NCBI GenBank assembly: GCA_010015805.1
Contig: ML978121.1
Coordinates: forward strand, 1,364,001 to 1,428,000
Source of the DNA: Rhizodiscina lignyota
Taxonomy: Eukaryota > Ascomycota > Dothideomycetes > Aulographales > Rhizodiscinaceae
Length of the DNA: 64,000 bases
Direction of reading: 5' to 3'
In this document: positions 51,720-63,217 of the stretch, in pieces
Layout: the number at the start of each line of letters is the position of its first letter
How positions within the stretch are numbered: position 1 is the first letter of the stretch
Program-made: the position numbers and the translations under genes
The notes under the pieces: model-generated
The model's database searches: none
Told to the model about the DNA's origin: nothing
The model's input: the letters and a program-made list of their open reading frames with translations, nothing else

Positions 51720-54700
51720 TCAGGCCGACGTCGATGGCGGCTGCAGGTGAACTGGGACAGTGAATGAGTAATGAGGTGCCTGTGGTGGCAGCTTGTCCAC
51801 AGCCAATTCCTTTCCTGTGAGCGAAAACTTGAACGTCAATTTGGCGTCGGTATCCAGAGTCAGTTCATAGTCTCCTGGATAAATAACCAAGTCGCCGTCC
51901 TCGTTTGCTCGTGCGAGCGCTCCCAGTGCAAGCTGTATCGTCAATTTCTGACTGCCATGAACTGGAATATCCTTCGCTCTCGCATATCCAACAAGAGACT
52001 TGTTCGGATAAGGCTTCGGCCCGGCGTTCTTAGTTGAGATGAAGATCAGCCCAACGTAGTCGCTGGCCATATTCGCCTTTCCACCAGTGTTCTTGACATC
52101 AACAGAAACGCTGATCCAAGGGGAGGCGTCGTTGTATGAGCCATATCCTTTGACCAGACTTTCAATGTCGTAGGATTTCTTTGGCCCCGAAGCCCAAGAA
52201 AAGGCAAAATTTGTGTAGTGAAGGCCGTATCCAAAGGGGAAGATCGGCTTGCCGTCGTACCACCTGGGTTACTTGTTAGCGTATAATCATTTAGTTTATT
52301 GAATAATTCGCGCTCACTTGTAGGTCCGGCCAGGGTACGACCCATTAGGCCTCATGTGAAGGTCGAAAATACTGGTCTCGTCTGCGTAGCTTGCTGGATA
52401 CTGCGTAACTGGCAGTCGGCCGGCCACGGACTTGGCACCAGTCAGGACATCCAAGAGTGCATACCCTCCATCCTGTCCTGGATAACCGGCCCACAAAAGC
52501 GCGTTGACGTTCTTGTTAGACAACAGTGATGTATCGTCAATCTGACCGGCGCCAAATTGTACGACAGCCAACGGCTTGCCGGTCTTCGATAATTCTGAAA
52601 TCAACGATAATTGGAACTCTGGCCACACGATCGAGGGCCGGTCTAAATTAGGACGCCCATCAGTATTTGGTTCGTCTCTGCACAGTAAAGTACTCACCCA
52701 AACCTTCTGCTTCGATTGACGTGTCAATGCCACCCAGATACACGATGAGATCAGCAGATTTAGCAGCGGATAACGCATTGGAGAAGCCAGTCGTATTGCT
52801 AGCATTGATCGCCGTACCCAGTTCATACGTTACGCTGTCAAATTTGCTTTGGAATGCTTCGAGTGGGCTCTTCAAATACGGGGCAGTCCCTTGATAGTTG
52901 CCTTGCATCTGAGTCGTTGCATTAGCCCAAGGCCCGATCAGCGCGACTTTCTTGTAGCTCTTCTTCAGAGGAAGTAGGCCATCGTTCTTCAGGAGTGTCA
53001 TTCCTTCAACAGCAGCCTCATAGGCAAGGGTCTGAGCAGATCCAATGCTCACATCGTCCCAGTTGAGAGCGTCGTAGGGCGATTCGCCGTCGAATGCACC
53101 AATCGTAAAAAGAGCGTTATATAGTCTGGTTAATGATCGATCGAGTGTCTCCACTGTCGTCCAGTTGTTGGCGATAGATTCGTTCAATGTGATATAGGTA
53201 GTGCCACAGTCGAGGTCGGTACCCGCGTTGAGAGCTACCTAGGCGTGGAGCAGGTTAGCATGTTCGGGAATTCATTTTTGCATAACAGGATCTCTTACTG
53301 CCGATGCAGCCGCGTAGCTGTCGGTAAAATTATGCCCCTAAACGCCTTTGTGAGTGGAGTTCGATTTCGTTTGCATTACAGAATCTCTTACGTCGTATAT
53401 ATTCCCGATGGCGTCGCAGTCGCTTGTGACATAATTAAAGTCGTGTGTAAAGCTCGAGCCCCAGTGCTCGCGCAGCACAGTTTGAAGGAGATACTCGCTT
53501 GCGCAAGAGGGAATGCCTTGATGAGGCCGCATTGTCAGAGTTCATTACTTTCATGTCGCGCACGAGGGTATATACCATCTACCGCATTGTAAGAGCACAT
53601 GATGCTGCCCACTTTTGCGTCGCGCACGCACGCTTTGAATGGCTGCAAAAAGTACTCCCCGAGATCCTGCTGCGTCGGATTGTAGTCGTTACCATTTCGG
53701 CCCTGCTCGATATCGTATGCAGCATAGTGTTTGCAAGTTGCAATCACCTGCTTGTGATTGACGTCACCAAGGCTAGAGGCCCCCCACTGAAGACCTGGGA
53801 TGAGCTGGTAGATGTACCGCTGGATGTGGAAGGCATCTTCTCCCGGAGTTTCGAGCCCACGTCCCCAGCGGGGATCTCGGAACGGATTGATATTCGGTGT
53901 CCAGAAATCAAATCCAGCAAAGCCGTAGTTTCCGAACGCTCGAGCCTCCTTTCCGACAACGCTAGCAACCTTGTTGATTAACAAGTCATCGAACGCAGCG
54001 CTCATTAGAATAGGCATGGGAAAACTAGTCGCGTATGAGAAGTCGCTACCGTTAGGAGTATTGAAGGTGACGCCTGGGCTACTGGCTACTCCGTGCAGGG
54101 CCTCACTCCCTGAGAAAAGGAGTAGTCAGCAAGATATGGGAGTGAGAAAAGGAAACGCAGGCGTAGCTTACACCACTCGTATGGCGGAAGACCAAGTCGA
54201 AGAACGCCGGATGCCGAATCGACAGTATTGGCAATCTTCTCTGTCAGTGTCATTTGTGACAACAGAGCTGCAATTCGTTCGCTAATGCTGAGAGACTTGT
54301 CACACGCTTTGTTGCCGCATAATGGATTGGTATAGCAGTAAGGAGTAAACGAATTCTTTACGACGTTGGGCTCCGGGTTCGAGATCTCATACCTGATAAA
54401 ATTATTAGCAAGAGCTCACCAAACTGCATGCTTGTCGTACAGATCCATGAACCAGGTACCTCCACAGGGTGCCGATGGATCAGCAGGGCAGTTCATATTG
54501 CAGGAGCTGTTATCCGCCTTCGTTCCGGTGGGATTGATGGCATCGCCACAGAAGCATTGTCTACATTGTTTAGCATCTTCTTACTCTTGCCAAGTGTGAG
54601 GGATTGCTTACGTGCCATACTCGGCGCCAGCATACTTGTATCCAAGAATGCCACAAGAATCAGCACAATACTGAGGGGTGTTTAGGGCTCCGGGGTTTAT

Positions 54701-54895
54701 TTGCTTTCCTGAGAGTGTCCGAGTAGTGTTGTCCGAATAGCAGCCAAGAGAAGTTATCTTAGCAGAATATGTAGTGTTTGAACCGCCTCCCGTAGAGGTA
54801 CATGTGAAATTGGTAGGAGTTACACTCTGAACTTGAGGAAAGAGATGCAACAGAACAATCGCACAGGACGCGAGAGAGGTCAATGCTTGCAACAT
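51720..54895 (-). CDS. WSC domain-GH3 beta-xylosidase, secreted
   Basis: Nine exons on the minus strand: 54895..54612, 54560..54420, 54392..54172, 54109..53576, 53516..53392, 53337..53299, 53238..52698, 52642..52318 and 52263..51720 (2754 nt, 917 aa). A signal peptide (MLQALTSLASCAIVLLHLFPQVQS) is followed by a WSC domain at about 45-140 (LGCYSDNTTRTL, CADSC, QCFCGDAI, CGGTW). The GH3 catalytic region then has MTLTEKIANTVD, PYEWWSEALHGVA, NPFRDPRWGRGLETPGEDAF, KHYAAYD and VTSDCDAIGNIYD with the expected nucleophile Asp. The C-terminal domains include EGMTLLKNDGLLPL, WAGYPGQDGGYALLDVLTG and a fibronectin-III-like end (FPFGYGLHYTNFAF). Fungal GH3 enzymes of this subgroup release xylose from xylo-oligosaccharides. 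WSC probably binds cell-wall or plant glycans. Exon 6 is only 39 nt. Confidence 0.92.
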
Positions 54896-55557
54896 CTTTA
54901 CAACGAAATGAGCAGAGACTCTAAGAAATTTGTCACGATTGCTCAATACGGCTGGAGGAAACGTTCACGACATGCTATAAAAATACTGCATCTTGTACCT
55001 CAACCTCACCAGAGGTACGAATACAACCCCGCCGGGTAAAGGGCGAAGAACCATTGTCGAGGGGATTGTATACGAGGCGGACACTGCGGAGAACGTTAAA
55101 TATTGCATATATTTTAATGCCCAAATATCGGTTCGGTCGATCTTCATCTGGGAAAGGATCCTGTGAGGTGAAGTGGGAAAAGGTCGCGGGGCTTGGAGGT
55201 TTAGTACCCGAGGCGGAGAGGTGAAGAGCCTCCAATAAGAGCGACAACGTTCCTGACGAACCGAAATAAAGTTAGCATAGCATTCTTATGGTTGTTCTGA
55301 TGAACGGTTCATGCAGTAGCGTAAAGGGGTGAATTTATCCAGCCGTTGATCAGCAGGAGATCTTTCTCTATACAGCGGTTTGCATTTCTCCGGATCTGCA
55401 TTGCTCCCTTTTGATGCTACTTCGAGCGGACTTCGACACCTGAGAAGAAGAGGACAATACGCATAATGCAATCAGAAATCCTAGTTACCCCAGAAAAGAC
55501 ATAGATGCGTGCATAGACACGTGCTATAGAGGAAGACGTACTGGCCAATAGCGTTGC
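54896..55557. other. Intergenic region upstream of the GH3 gene
   Basis: About 660 bp that serve as promoter for the GH3 gene and 3' flank of the next gene. I found no GGCTAA/GGCTAG site for XlnR. Two GCGGGG matches to the CreA consensus occur near 55029 and 55187, which may be chance. Confidence 0.4.
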
Positions 55558-56823
55558 TCAGCCGATCCAGCCGTACCCTCCAATCCTCTGTAGCCGCAAA
55601 CCTTCCCATTCTTTCCGAACCTCCTCGTTTGAGGGGAGATAGGCTAAAGCCGTCTTCATAAGTCTCCTCGCCTCATCCCGGTCACCTAGCATTCGCAGTG
55701 CTTTTGCAGTCCGGAAATATAGCAAACCGACAGCATCTGCCCCTGGGAATCCCAGCATTGGCTCGTCTTCAGCTTCACCATCATCATCTCCATTGGCTTC
55801 ACGCATCAGGTTGATGCTGCGCATTCCCCAAAATTTCGCTGTGTCCCAGTCCTCAAGGCCAAGGTAGCAGTCGACAACCGCGGCAACAAGCTGCACGCGC
55901 AAGACCAAGCGCACGAGGTGGCCCTGTTGGCCGTCGTACCTGCCACTCTCAAGTGTTTTGACAAACCAGGCATCGCCATAGATGTTCCTCCTGCGTCCTT
56001 TGCAAGGGATGTGCATTTCTGCGAAGGCTTGTTCGTAAAGATCAATCGCGCGTGAATAATCCTTCTTTTGCAATGCCGAGTCTCCCGCTTCCTTCTTCTT
56101 CGTCGTTTGTTCTAGACAGTCCTCGGCAGAGGCTAGTGGGACGTCCATCTCGGCCTGCAGTTCCTTGAATATGCTCTGATCGTACAAGCCATCGGCATTA
56201 GCGTCCTGAAGCCCCTTGACACGGCCAAATGGCATCATAATCTCTCTTTGCGACTGTTTTGGCATAGACCTACTCTTCTGCTGACCCGTCTCTTTGTCAA
56301 CTGTTGGAAATGGATCTCGAAAGATGAGCGATAGTCGCAGATGGCCGTTCAAGCCTGGATGGGATAGGTCGGAGTAGAACCACATTCTGGCAAATCCATC
56401 CAAATCCTGAGCATGTATGATAAATTTACAAAAGGTCGTGTCGTCGACGAGGGCAAGGTCCGGAGCGTTGATTACAATATCCACACTCCAAATCTTGAAA
56501 GCCAAAGCCTTCTCTTCCCGCTTCAGTATTGGAACACGACCCTCATGCTCAATGTGATGCTGTGCTTCGGGCCATGGAGTCCTGACTCGCACAAAACGAT
56601 TCAGCTTGTGGAATATTGGTTTCGACTCGGAGGCAACGACGCGGCAGGTACGCTGAAGGGCAGCAAAGGTCGAGAAATCGTAGCCGAAGTAGCCCTCTTG
56701 GTCAGCTAAGGGGTAGTAGAAGCTCGACGGCTCGAATACATGCTCGTAGATTAGGTCTCGCAGTTCGGAAGGCAGCGCAAGGAACCTAGAGGCCTGGACA
56801 CCGTTGATAGCGCCAGTAGCCAT
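55558..56823 (-). CDS. F-box-like / TPR protein
   Basis: Single exon, 421 aa. The N-terminus (FLALPSELRDLIYEHVFEPSSF) is the F-box-like start common in fungal proteins with a short LP-x-ELR motif. The middle has QRTCRVVASESKPIFHKLNRFV, typical of that class. The C-terminal half contains TPR-like helical pairs: KKKEAGDSALQKKDYSRAIDLYEQAF at about 240-270 and GLLYFRTAKALRMLGDRDEARRLMKTALAYLP near 370-400. An acidic loop (ANGDDDGEAEDEPM) separates them. Combined F-box and TPR units suggest an adaptor for protein turnover or assembly. The target is unknown. No neighbouring gene indicates a pathway. Confidence 0.72.
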   Translation of the reverse strand: MATGAINGVQASRFLALPSELRDLIYEHVFEPSSFYYPLADQEGYFGYDFSTFAALQRTCRVVASESKPIFHKLNRFVRVRTPWPEAQHHIEHEGRVPILKREEKALAFKIWSVDIVINAPDLALVDDTTFCKFIIHAQDLDGFARMWFYSDLSHPGLNGHLRLSLIFRDPFPTVDKETGQQKSRSMPKQSQREIMMPFGRVKGLQDANADGLYDQSIFKELQAEMDVPLASAEDCLEQTTKKKEAGDSALQKKDYSRAIDLYEQAFAEMHIPCKGRRRNIYGDAWFVKTLESGRYDGQQGHLVRLVLRVQLVAAVVDCYLGLEDWDTAKFWGMRSINLMREANGDDDGEAEDEPMLGFPGADAVGLLYFRTAKALRMLGDRDEARRLMKTALAYLPSNEEVRKEWEGLRLQRIGGYGWIG

Positions 56824-57613
56824 TTTGAAGGCTGGCCGATATTCGATTTCAAGGTCAGCTTGTGGATGCGTCAGGTCAGCTGAGAGAGCACGACCAGCAG
56901 AAAATTGCTCAGTATTGTAATGAAAAGAAGTGAAGTGGGAGTCGTGTCCGATGATGAGGAAAGAGATCCCTTGCTGCCTACTATCGTATTTTCACGAGCC
57001 GTCGGAGGTGAGGAGCCAACCGAAGAAGCCTTGGAGTGTCCCAGGGCTTTGCCCGAAAAGGAAAGGCGGGACTTCCTTAAAACAGTTTTTACCGCGCTGT
57101 TGTTTGATCTTCGGGCGATTTGAATACCATGTTAAGACAGGAAACCCAATTAATGTCCTTCGCCAGATACAACAATGTGCAAGAGTGGTCGGTTTGGAAC
57201 AGCAGTTGTGCGCCAGAGTTGGTCGATAGCGAGAATTGATGCGACGTCGTATTAGGGCTTGAGGTGACAAACACGCTGGGTGTTATTTTCAAGACACTGA
57301 ACATTAACATGTTTGTAAAGCCTCAGAAAGTGTCTGAATTTTCAACAGTCTGCCACTGTTATATACACACTAAAGAAGGTAGAACTCAACATTCAGGGAT
57401 AGTCTCGCTTATTTTGAAGTGCGAGAACCACTCGACCTGTTACAGTTTGCCCGATGGCAATCTATTTCGTCACCTTGAGGAATACTCTACTATTGATGTC
57501 GATCTCGAGCTGGGCCCAGATGGGTCTGCATCTTTTAGAATTCCGTGACGACCTGCGCTTTAAATCAAAAGGGTATATGTAAAGAATCACATCAAAATAA
57601 TAGGCCTTCAGTT
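56824..57613. other. Intergenic region, nothing recognised
   Basis: About 790 bp. Open frames of 60-99 aa on both strands have no motif. Confidence 0.45.
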
Positions 57614-58741
57614 TCAACTAGCGAGCCCAATGGCCACGATGAATCCAACGATAAAGGCAAATTGACTTCGCTTCTCCGCTCCAGTCCGTCCGTTTGCTCT
57701 TGCAGCACCATTTTCAACCGCAGCTTCCTGCAAGACAGCAGTGGTCAATATGGTCCTCCCTACTGCCTGCTGTACCCCGTTTACCATGTCCACGCTCTGC
57801 ATTGCTGGACCAACATTGCTGAAATCCACGAGCGCAAAGTTTGGACTTCGGCCATATACTGCGGCACAATCGGACATGTGCTGAGCTAGACCGCCAGAGG
57901 TTCCCAAGGTCGGGCTATTGGTGTCTGCTATGGCATCGACATTCGGAGTATCTATGCCAAACGCTTCGGATTGATCGAGGAAGTGATTCATAAGAAACAT
58001 TCGGTCTGACTGCACTGCGCTTTGTGGAGAGTTTTGAACAGAGGATGGGCGGTCGGGATTGCAAGTAAAGTTGGTAGCGTCTGTTACTTCGAACGGATTT
58101 TCAAACACGAACGTAAACTCGTCCATCAGATAGGGCGCAACAGTGTTGGAACTCGGATCAAGCGAAGCGATAAAAGTCATCAACCGTGTATTGCTGCTGA
58201 TAAGGCTCCCAAGAGTCGGCCAGCTGCCGGATGTTGGGGGTGCAGTAGTGGATGGTGGTATATACGCATAGCTCTTAATGCCTGAAGCACTGAACTGTTC
58301 GTCGAGGTCTTGAGGTGTTCCGTTGTCAGAATTGACCAGGAGAACGGTCACCACGTCGTTTGGATTGACGTCCATCCACGTCTTGATTTCGGAGAGCCAA
58401 TCTGATAATTTGCCCGCGTCGAGGAGTAAGCAGTCAGTGTGACATAGATGCCATTCATCCTGACCACTGGATGTATTGAACGCGTGGACTTGCGCTGTGA
58501 GTAATCGAACTCCGGAATCTAGCTGAACTGTGGAGTTGTAGAACTGGTTGCCCGCCGTGGAAAAGTCGGTCGAACTGTCTCTTAAGAAGGGACTGTCGTG
58601 AGCACCCAGATGCGTCACATTGTCGTACGTTTTCGAACAAAGATCCGGAGAATTGTTGCAAGCTCCTCCTGGCGTAGCTGCAGTCGTGACTTGCCAGAGG
58701 AGTGGTAACAACGTTGCTGGTAGAGAGAAAAACTGCCACAT
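57614..58741 (-). CDS. Secreted PLC-like phosphodiesterase, probably GPI-anchored
   Basis: Single exon, 375 aa from the ATG at 58741 (the frame is open further upstream, but that part looks like leader). MWQFFSLPATLLPLLWQVTTA is a signal peptide. The body matches fungal PI-PLC-X-like (TIM-barrel) proteins: YDNVTHLGAHDSPFL with the first catalytic-type His, TVQLDSGVRLLTAQVH, WHLCHTDCLLLDAGKLSDWLSEIKTWMDVNPNDVVTVLLVN, and a C-terminal PNFALVDFSNVGPAMQSVDMVN segment. The end is hydrophobic (FAFIVGFIVAIGLAS) after a small-residue stretch, as for a GPI signal. Fungal members lack proven phosphoinositide activity; the real substrate is open. The second catalytic His is probably the one in LCHTDC. 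Confidence 0.85.
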   Translation of the reverse strand: MWQFFSLPATLLPLLWQVTTAATPGGACNNSPDLCSKTYDNVTHLGAHDSPFLRDSSTDFSTAGNQFYNSTVQLDSGVRLLTAQVHAFNTSSGQDEWHLCHTDCLLLDAGKLSDWLSEIKTWMDVNPNDVVTVLLVNSDNGTPQDLDEQFSASGIKSYAYIPPSTTAPPTSGSWPTLGSLISSNTRLMTFIASLDPSSNTVAPYLMDEFTFVFENPFEVTDATNFTCNPDRPSSVQNSPQSAVQSDRMFLMNHFLDQSEAFGIDTPNVDAIADTNSPTLGTSGGLAQHMSDCAAVYGRSPNFALVDFSNVGPAMQSVDMVNGVQQAVGRTILTTAVLQEAAVENGAARANGRTGAEKRSQFAFIVGFIVAIGLAS

Positions 58742-60013
58742 TTTGGGAATATGGCTCACGCAAAGAAAGAAGTACGGAAATTCGAGAAGCTTCAAGGACC
58801 AGAATGAAATTGATCCTTTATCTTGGCATTTGGAGTCCACGAAAACCGCAAAGTTCTGACAGGTGGCCAGGAACAGAAAAGGTACGCGTGCGTGCGTCTC
58901 AAGGAGAAGTGAAACAGAGAAGCAATTGTGGAGCGAACACAGGATTCAAGAAACAGTCATCCCATGAAAGGAAGTTGACGGGCAAATGTACTAAACGCAT
59001 GGAAGGCTTGCATTATTCCGTTCTCCAGATATTCCGCATGGAGAATAACAATGGAGATGCCTCTCAGCTTTTGCCGCAGTAGGTGTGTACGTATAACGCC
59101 GTACGCACCGCCTCATGCTACAGTTTCAGTTGTCTCATAACTAGACGTTCCCGAGACACGAGCTGCGGCAGACACCACAAATACTCTTTGCCCCAGTGGC
59201 GGAGCATATTGGCAACGAGACAGGCCGTATAAATTCCGATGGATGTGGTTGGACATGATCACCTTAAAATTCACACGAACGATGGAGTGTGGAGCTCGAT
59301 GTTGTTGAGGACCTGAGGTGAAAGAAGCTGCGAGGAGTCCTACAGATCTGATGCTAAAATTGGGCACGGCCCAGAAATCGGTCAGCGCCACCCCAAGCGC
59401 CACAAAGGGCGAGAGGACTCCGGCGCGTCGCCTTGCGCGAATTATGCACTGTTCGGACTCATGCCTTCAGCTTCGTGGCCGTTGCAGCGGATGAGACCTC
59501 CGACGTCAGCAGACTATCGTAAAAGGTTCCGGTGGGTGCAATGCTTGCTTGAATCCGTTCGACTTTGCGGAACTCGAGGAGGACCTTAACCATTGCTAAT
59601 CCGTGCCCAAGTTTCCAATAAATCAGTCTTCATTGCCACAATCCTGGAATTAGGCTAGTCATTAGAATTGTAGGTCAAAGATGCCGTGTAGCAGAGCTGA
59701 GGTCCGGAATACAGCTCTTCACCGCCACACCATCCCTCCTCAGCTTTGATGAAGTTGTCCTCTTGCTGATCGTCCCCGCTGTCAATGACTATCGCTGCAA
59801 ATTTAAAATATCGGGCAATTAATGGACGGTACTTATTGCATTGCACTAGCCTTTTGATCAGTGATTCCATTTCTCGATGACTCAGCAGCTTGAGATACAG
59901 GTGATCTCCGGCAGTAACCGCGTTCTATGATTGAAAGTGCACGATTCTTTGAATGTGAAGTTATATCTCTCACAGTGCTCACACATTGCATTCATTGTGA
60001 AGGATCCAAAGTC
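58742..60013. other. Intergenic region, nothing recognised
   Basis: About 1.3 kb between divergent genes (PLC-like and UPF0045). Short frames only. It should contain both promoters. Confidence 0.45.
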
Positions 60014-60440
60014 ATGACTTCAGCCAACCTATCAACACCGCCGAAGTGTACAGCGGACGTCTGTCTCGTTCCGATTGGCACGCTCTCTCCAAGTGTTTCG
60101 AAGGAGATCGCTGATGTGCAGCGTTTTCTTCAAAAGTCTGGGTTGAAGTTTACGATGCATTCAGCAGGAACAACAATTGGTTCGTCATGCGGTCTGGTTC
60201 CAGGGTTTTTCGTTGTTGTGACTGACGGTACTGCTAGAGGGGTCATGGGATGATGTGATGAAGGCCATTGGCCAAGCGCACACCCTGCTTCATGAAAAGG
60301 GAATCATAAGGATTCAGAGCGACATTCGAGTAGGCACTCGCACAGACAAGGTCCAGAGTGCGGAGGATAAGGTTGCTGCCGTCGAGAAATTACTGCGGGA
60401 AGACGCGGACTATGAACCAGGAGAGGCTTCGTATTACTGA
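60014..60440 (+). CDS. ECM15: UPF0045 / Ecm15-like thiamine-binding family protein
   Basis: Two exons, 60014..60179 and 60238..60440 (369 nt, 122 aa). The protein reads [82 protein letters not shown], the full UPF0045 core. The joined codon gives [10 protein letters not shown], the conserved loop; other nearby acceptors break it. The family (yeast Ecm15, bacterial YqgV-like) forms ferredoxin-like tetramers and has been seen to bind thiamine or related ligands; the role in fungi is unclear. Length is about normal (yeast 104 aa). A later ATG-less frame at 60255 is simply exon 2. No targeting signal. Confidence 0.88.
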
Positions 60441-61075
60441 AGTTTGCATTCCTATTTTTCACCAGACCTTCAGTAGCTCTCATACTCTTCAATGTGAATG
60501 GTCACGTTGATGTTATCGCATCCATCTTTGACATGTTCCGTCGTCCTCGTTACGTAGGATGAGTTGGCTGAGTCCACTCACATTACCTGGAGATATGCAT
60601 TCGGAACAGCAGTGGGTTCTCAAGTATTGGCCACCTACCTGGCCAACGAGTTCACTTCCAAATAATTAGAGCGGTGAAGGAGCCCGTCGTCATGAGCGAT
60701 GCGAATGACAGCTCAACGGTGATTCCACTCTGAACATGCTGTTTTGCTTTGAGTGTAGCCAGAGCAGTTGGGGTCTCTGTATCCTTGTGGACCAATCTGT
60801 GATAAGAACGGTTGAGAGATTCCAAGTTTCAGCCATCAACCATCTTTCGAGTGAGTTACTCCGTGGTTTGACAGATTTTGGGGAACAGGGGCGCCTAAGC
60901 CTAAAGAGTCCTAGTGGACCGTACCTAAACCTATGTAGGAAATGCACCTAGACTCGGTAGATTATCGGGTGCATGCTTTGCCCATCACAGGGAGCATGCG
61001 ACTTTGCGTCGACTTCAACCTTGGTAGTTTCTACCAATCTTCTATCTCTGCTAGAGCCGTTCTCGAAAGCTGAAC
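60441..61075. other. Intergenic region, nothing recognised
   Basis: About 640 bp between the UPF0045 gene and the PAC4-like gene. No gene supported. Confidence 0.45.
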
Positions 61076-61746
61076 ATGGCAGAAGCAACAATGACGAATG
61101 GATTCCACGCATCTTCATCGCCCTCTAAGCCAGCCCAACTCTCCTTCCCTATGCCCCATGCTCCTCATGTGCGCATCAACATTCACCTCTCGATCCTTCA
61201 GCACTGCATCTTGCTGTTCCTCGCAACTAGCAGCGTTGAGTCGGGAGAAGGTGGCTGTAGCATGGGGAGCTTCGTGTACGCGCTGCCAAATGTACGTACA
61301 ACTTTCGCTGCTACCTTACACGATCAAACTCCAAAATGAAATTATATCCATCAATTCTTGAATGCCTTTTTCATTGTTTCAACTCAGTTTGAATTCTCGA
61401 CATGGCATTCTTAAACATTTTCTACCATTGCGTTACAAAAACGAATTAGTTTACTGATCTGCCATCACAGAGGCTCTCGCCGTCTACACCTCTAAGCACG
61501 TCCCTCTACGGTTCATCGTCGAGCTCGGCACAGATGGACTTTGCTACGCGCATAGCAAAGATCATCTCCAAGAAGACAAGCAAACCCACATACGTCAGCA
61601 ATTCAATATCATTTGCGAGCACAGCAAGAGGGGGCGCCGTGGAGGAAGAGATGGACGGCCTGACTCGTTGTGTAGAGGTCGTTCTGGGAGAGGTTGAGAA
61701 AGCTAGCAGAATGAGCAACGCGGCAAAGGAGCTGGGAGAAGTCTGA
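61076..61746 (+). CDS. Proteasome assembly chaperone 4-like protein
   Basis: Two exons, 61076..61291 and 61471..61746 (492 nt, 163 aa), with a 179-bp phase-0 intron. Exon 1 encodes a short Ser/Pro-rich leader, then HAPHVRINIHLSILQHCILLFLATSS and MGSFVYALPN. Exon 2 goes on PLSTSLYGSSSSSAQMDFATRIAKIISKKTSKPTYVSNSISF, then GGAVEEEMDGLTRCVEVVLGEVEKA. The order (a beta strand with FVYALP, a DFATRIAKII helix, a KPTYVSNSI strand, a VEEEM start of the last helix) fits the PAC4/Pba4 fold, which helps assemble the alpha ring of the 20S proteasome. A second in-frame reading from 61098 is a shadow. The usual partner PAC3 is not in the window. Confidence 0.8.
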
Positions 61747-63217
61747 TGGTTCTTTCAGGCGACAACTCATACATCGTCTTTGATCGAGCCGGAATGGCCA
61801 TGATGGACAAAGCTCATTCAATCGTAAAGACGCCACTGAAGCGAATTAACCTCTTCAATCTCGCCAGGTCCTACGCTCCCGGGATTTCGGTTGGCCTTCA
61901 CACCCTCTACACAGGGCGATTGATGAAATGTTGGGTTAGAATATTTGAAGGTGCTGCTTCTTTTGCAACATGCGGAGGTGCAGATCCAATACAAGCCGAA
62001 CCCTCTGGTAAGCCTTCGCACTCCGAGTGGAGGCAGCGTCATCTTGGTTGTTGAATCCCTTCAACGGTCCAGCACTCCACGCCTGGGCTTGCGGCAAGAT
62101 CAACACGGAATCCATTCGATAGCTTCAATCAAAAGTGTTAGCTGTTCAACAATCGAGGCACAGCTCCATTATCGTAATTTGCACACAAGATGCAGTCGAT
62201 TGCTTCAGTCAAGGTAGCCAACGAAGAATATCATCTCTTGAAATATCTACCGGACACTTCTTGTCCTAAGCTCATGCGGCTACTAACTGCTCCTGGCCTC
62301 TCCTCTTCCACTTTTTCAACGTTTTTAGAGGTGATGTGCTCTTGAACATATCCCCAACTCAATTTCAGAAGGATTATTTCACCCTTCTAGTCTTCTCTTT
62401 CGCCCATATAATGTATTCCACTTACTTTGGATGACAAAGATGACAAGCATGCCGAGCTAACGCGAGCTATCTGCTTGGCAAGAGTTGACAGAGCAGATTT
62501 GGAATCAGAATTTGATAGAGCCCTCGCTGGAGAATGAATCGAAACCAGAGAGAAATAGAAAGGATACTGAAAACAGATCAAGCTACATTACAACGAATAA
62601 ACACGTGGCAGAGACGTTTGCGCCATTCAAGTTATGGGTAATTCTGATACGGCAAGAAACGGGCCCCTTGCGCATCTGTCAATGCGATATTAGCGACTCA
62701 TCGCAAGCAGCAAGGGTTTCATGGTGCAGACTATCTCGCATGTCTTTTGCATTCCTCCTCTACGGTATTCAGGAGAGTTTAACAGTCCCTTTCACGCTAG
62801 ATTCAACTCTCGGATTCCTTTCCGGGAGTCATTTCCGCCGCGGGCAATGACCGCCATTGTGTGGCTTGGGCCGGCAATTTGGCGCTCGAACTGAATTTAA
62901 AAAAAGCCAAGCTTACAATGCCCATTATGAGACTCACCATCATCATAAAGGCGACTGTCGCAAAACAATTATGGGCGGCACCGAAAATTCGGGTAAATGC
63001 TTAGGAAGAAAGTTGCGGCCTTTAGTCACCAGTTTGGGGACAGGGCGGGTGAAGGGCCGCCTATGAGCACGGAGTGGCGAACCCGATGATGCACCTTTTT
63101 GATACAAAACAACCCACCATTCTTCTTCGCGGACAACTTTCCAAGCTACACCAACGCCAATTGATCGTGTTAACACTACAACGCACTTTCTACATCTTGA
63201 TCTTCGAACCACACGCC
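61747..63217. other. Gene-poor region between PAC4-like gene and transaldolase
   Basis: About 1.5 kb. Open frames of 60-120 aa (for example 62485-62850 plus) show no known motif. The last 350 bp is the likely transaldolase promoter; transaldolase genes are usually strongly expressed. Confidence 0.45.

Noticed and set aside
54896-55557. XlnR (GGCTAA/GGCTAG) control of the GH3 gene
   Set aside because: No such site was found on either strand in this interval.
61746-62054. 102-aa plus frame right after the PAC4-like gene
   Set aside because: It begins at the stop of that gene and has no motif or homology signal; probably 3' UTR and intergenic sequence.
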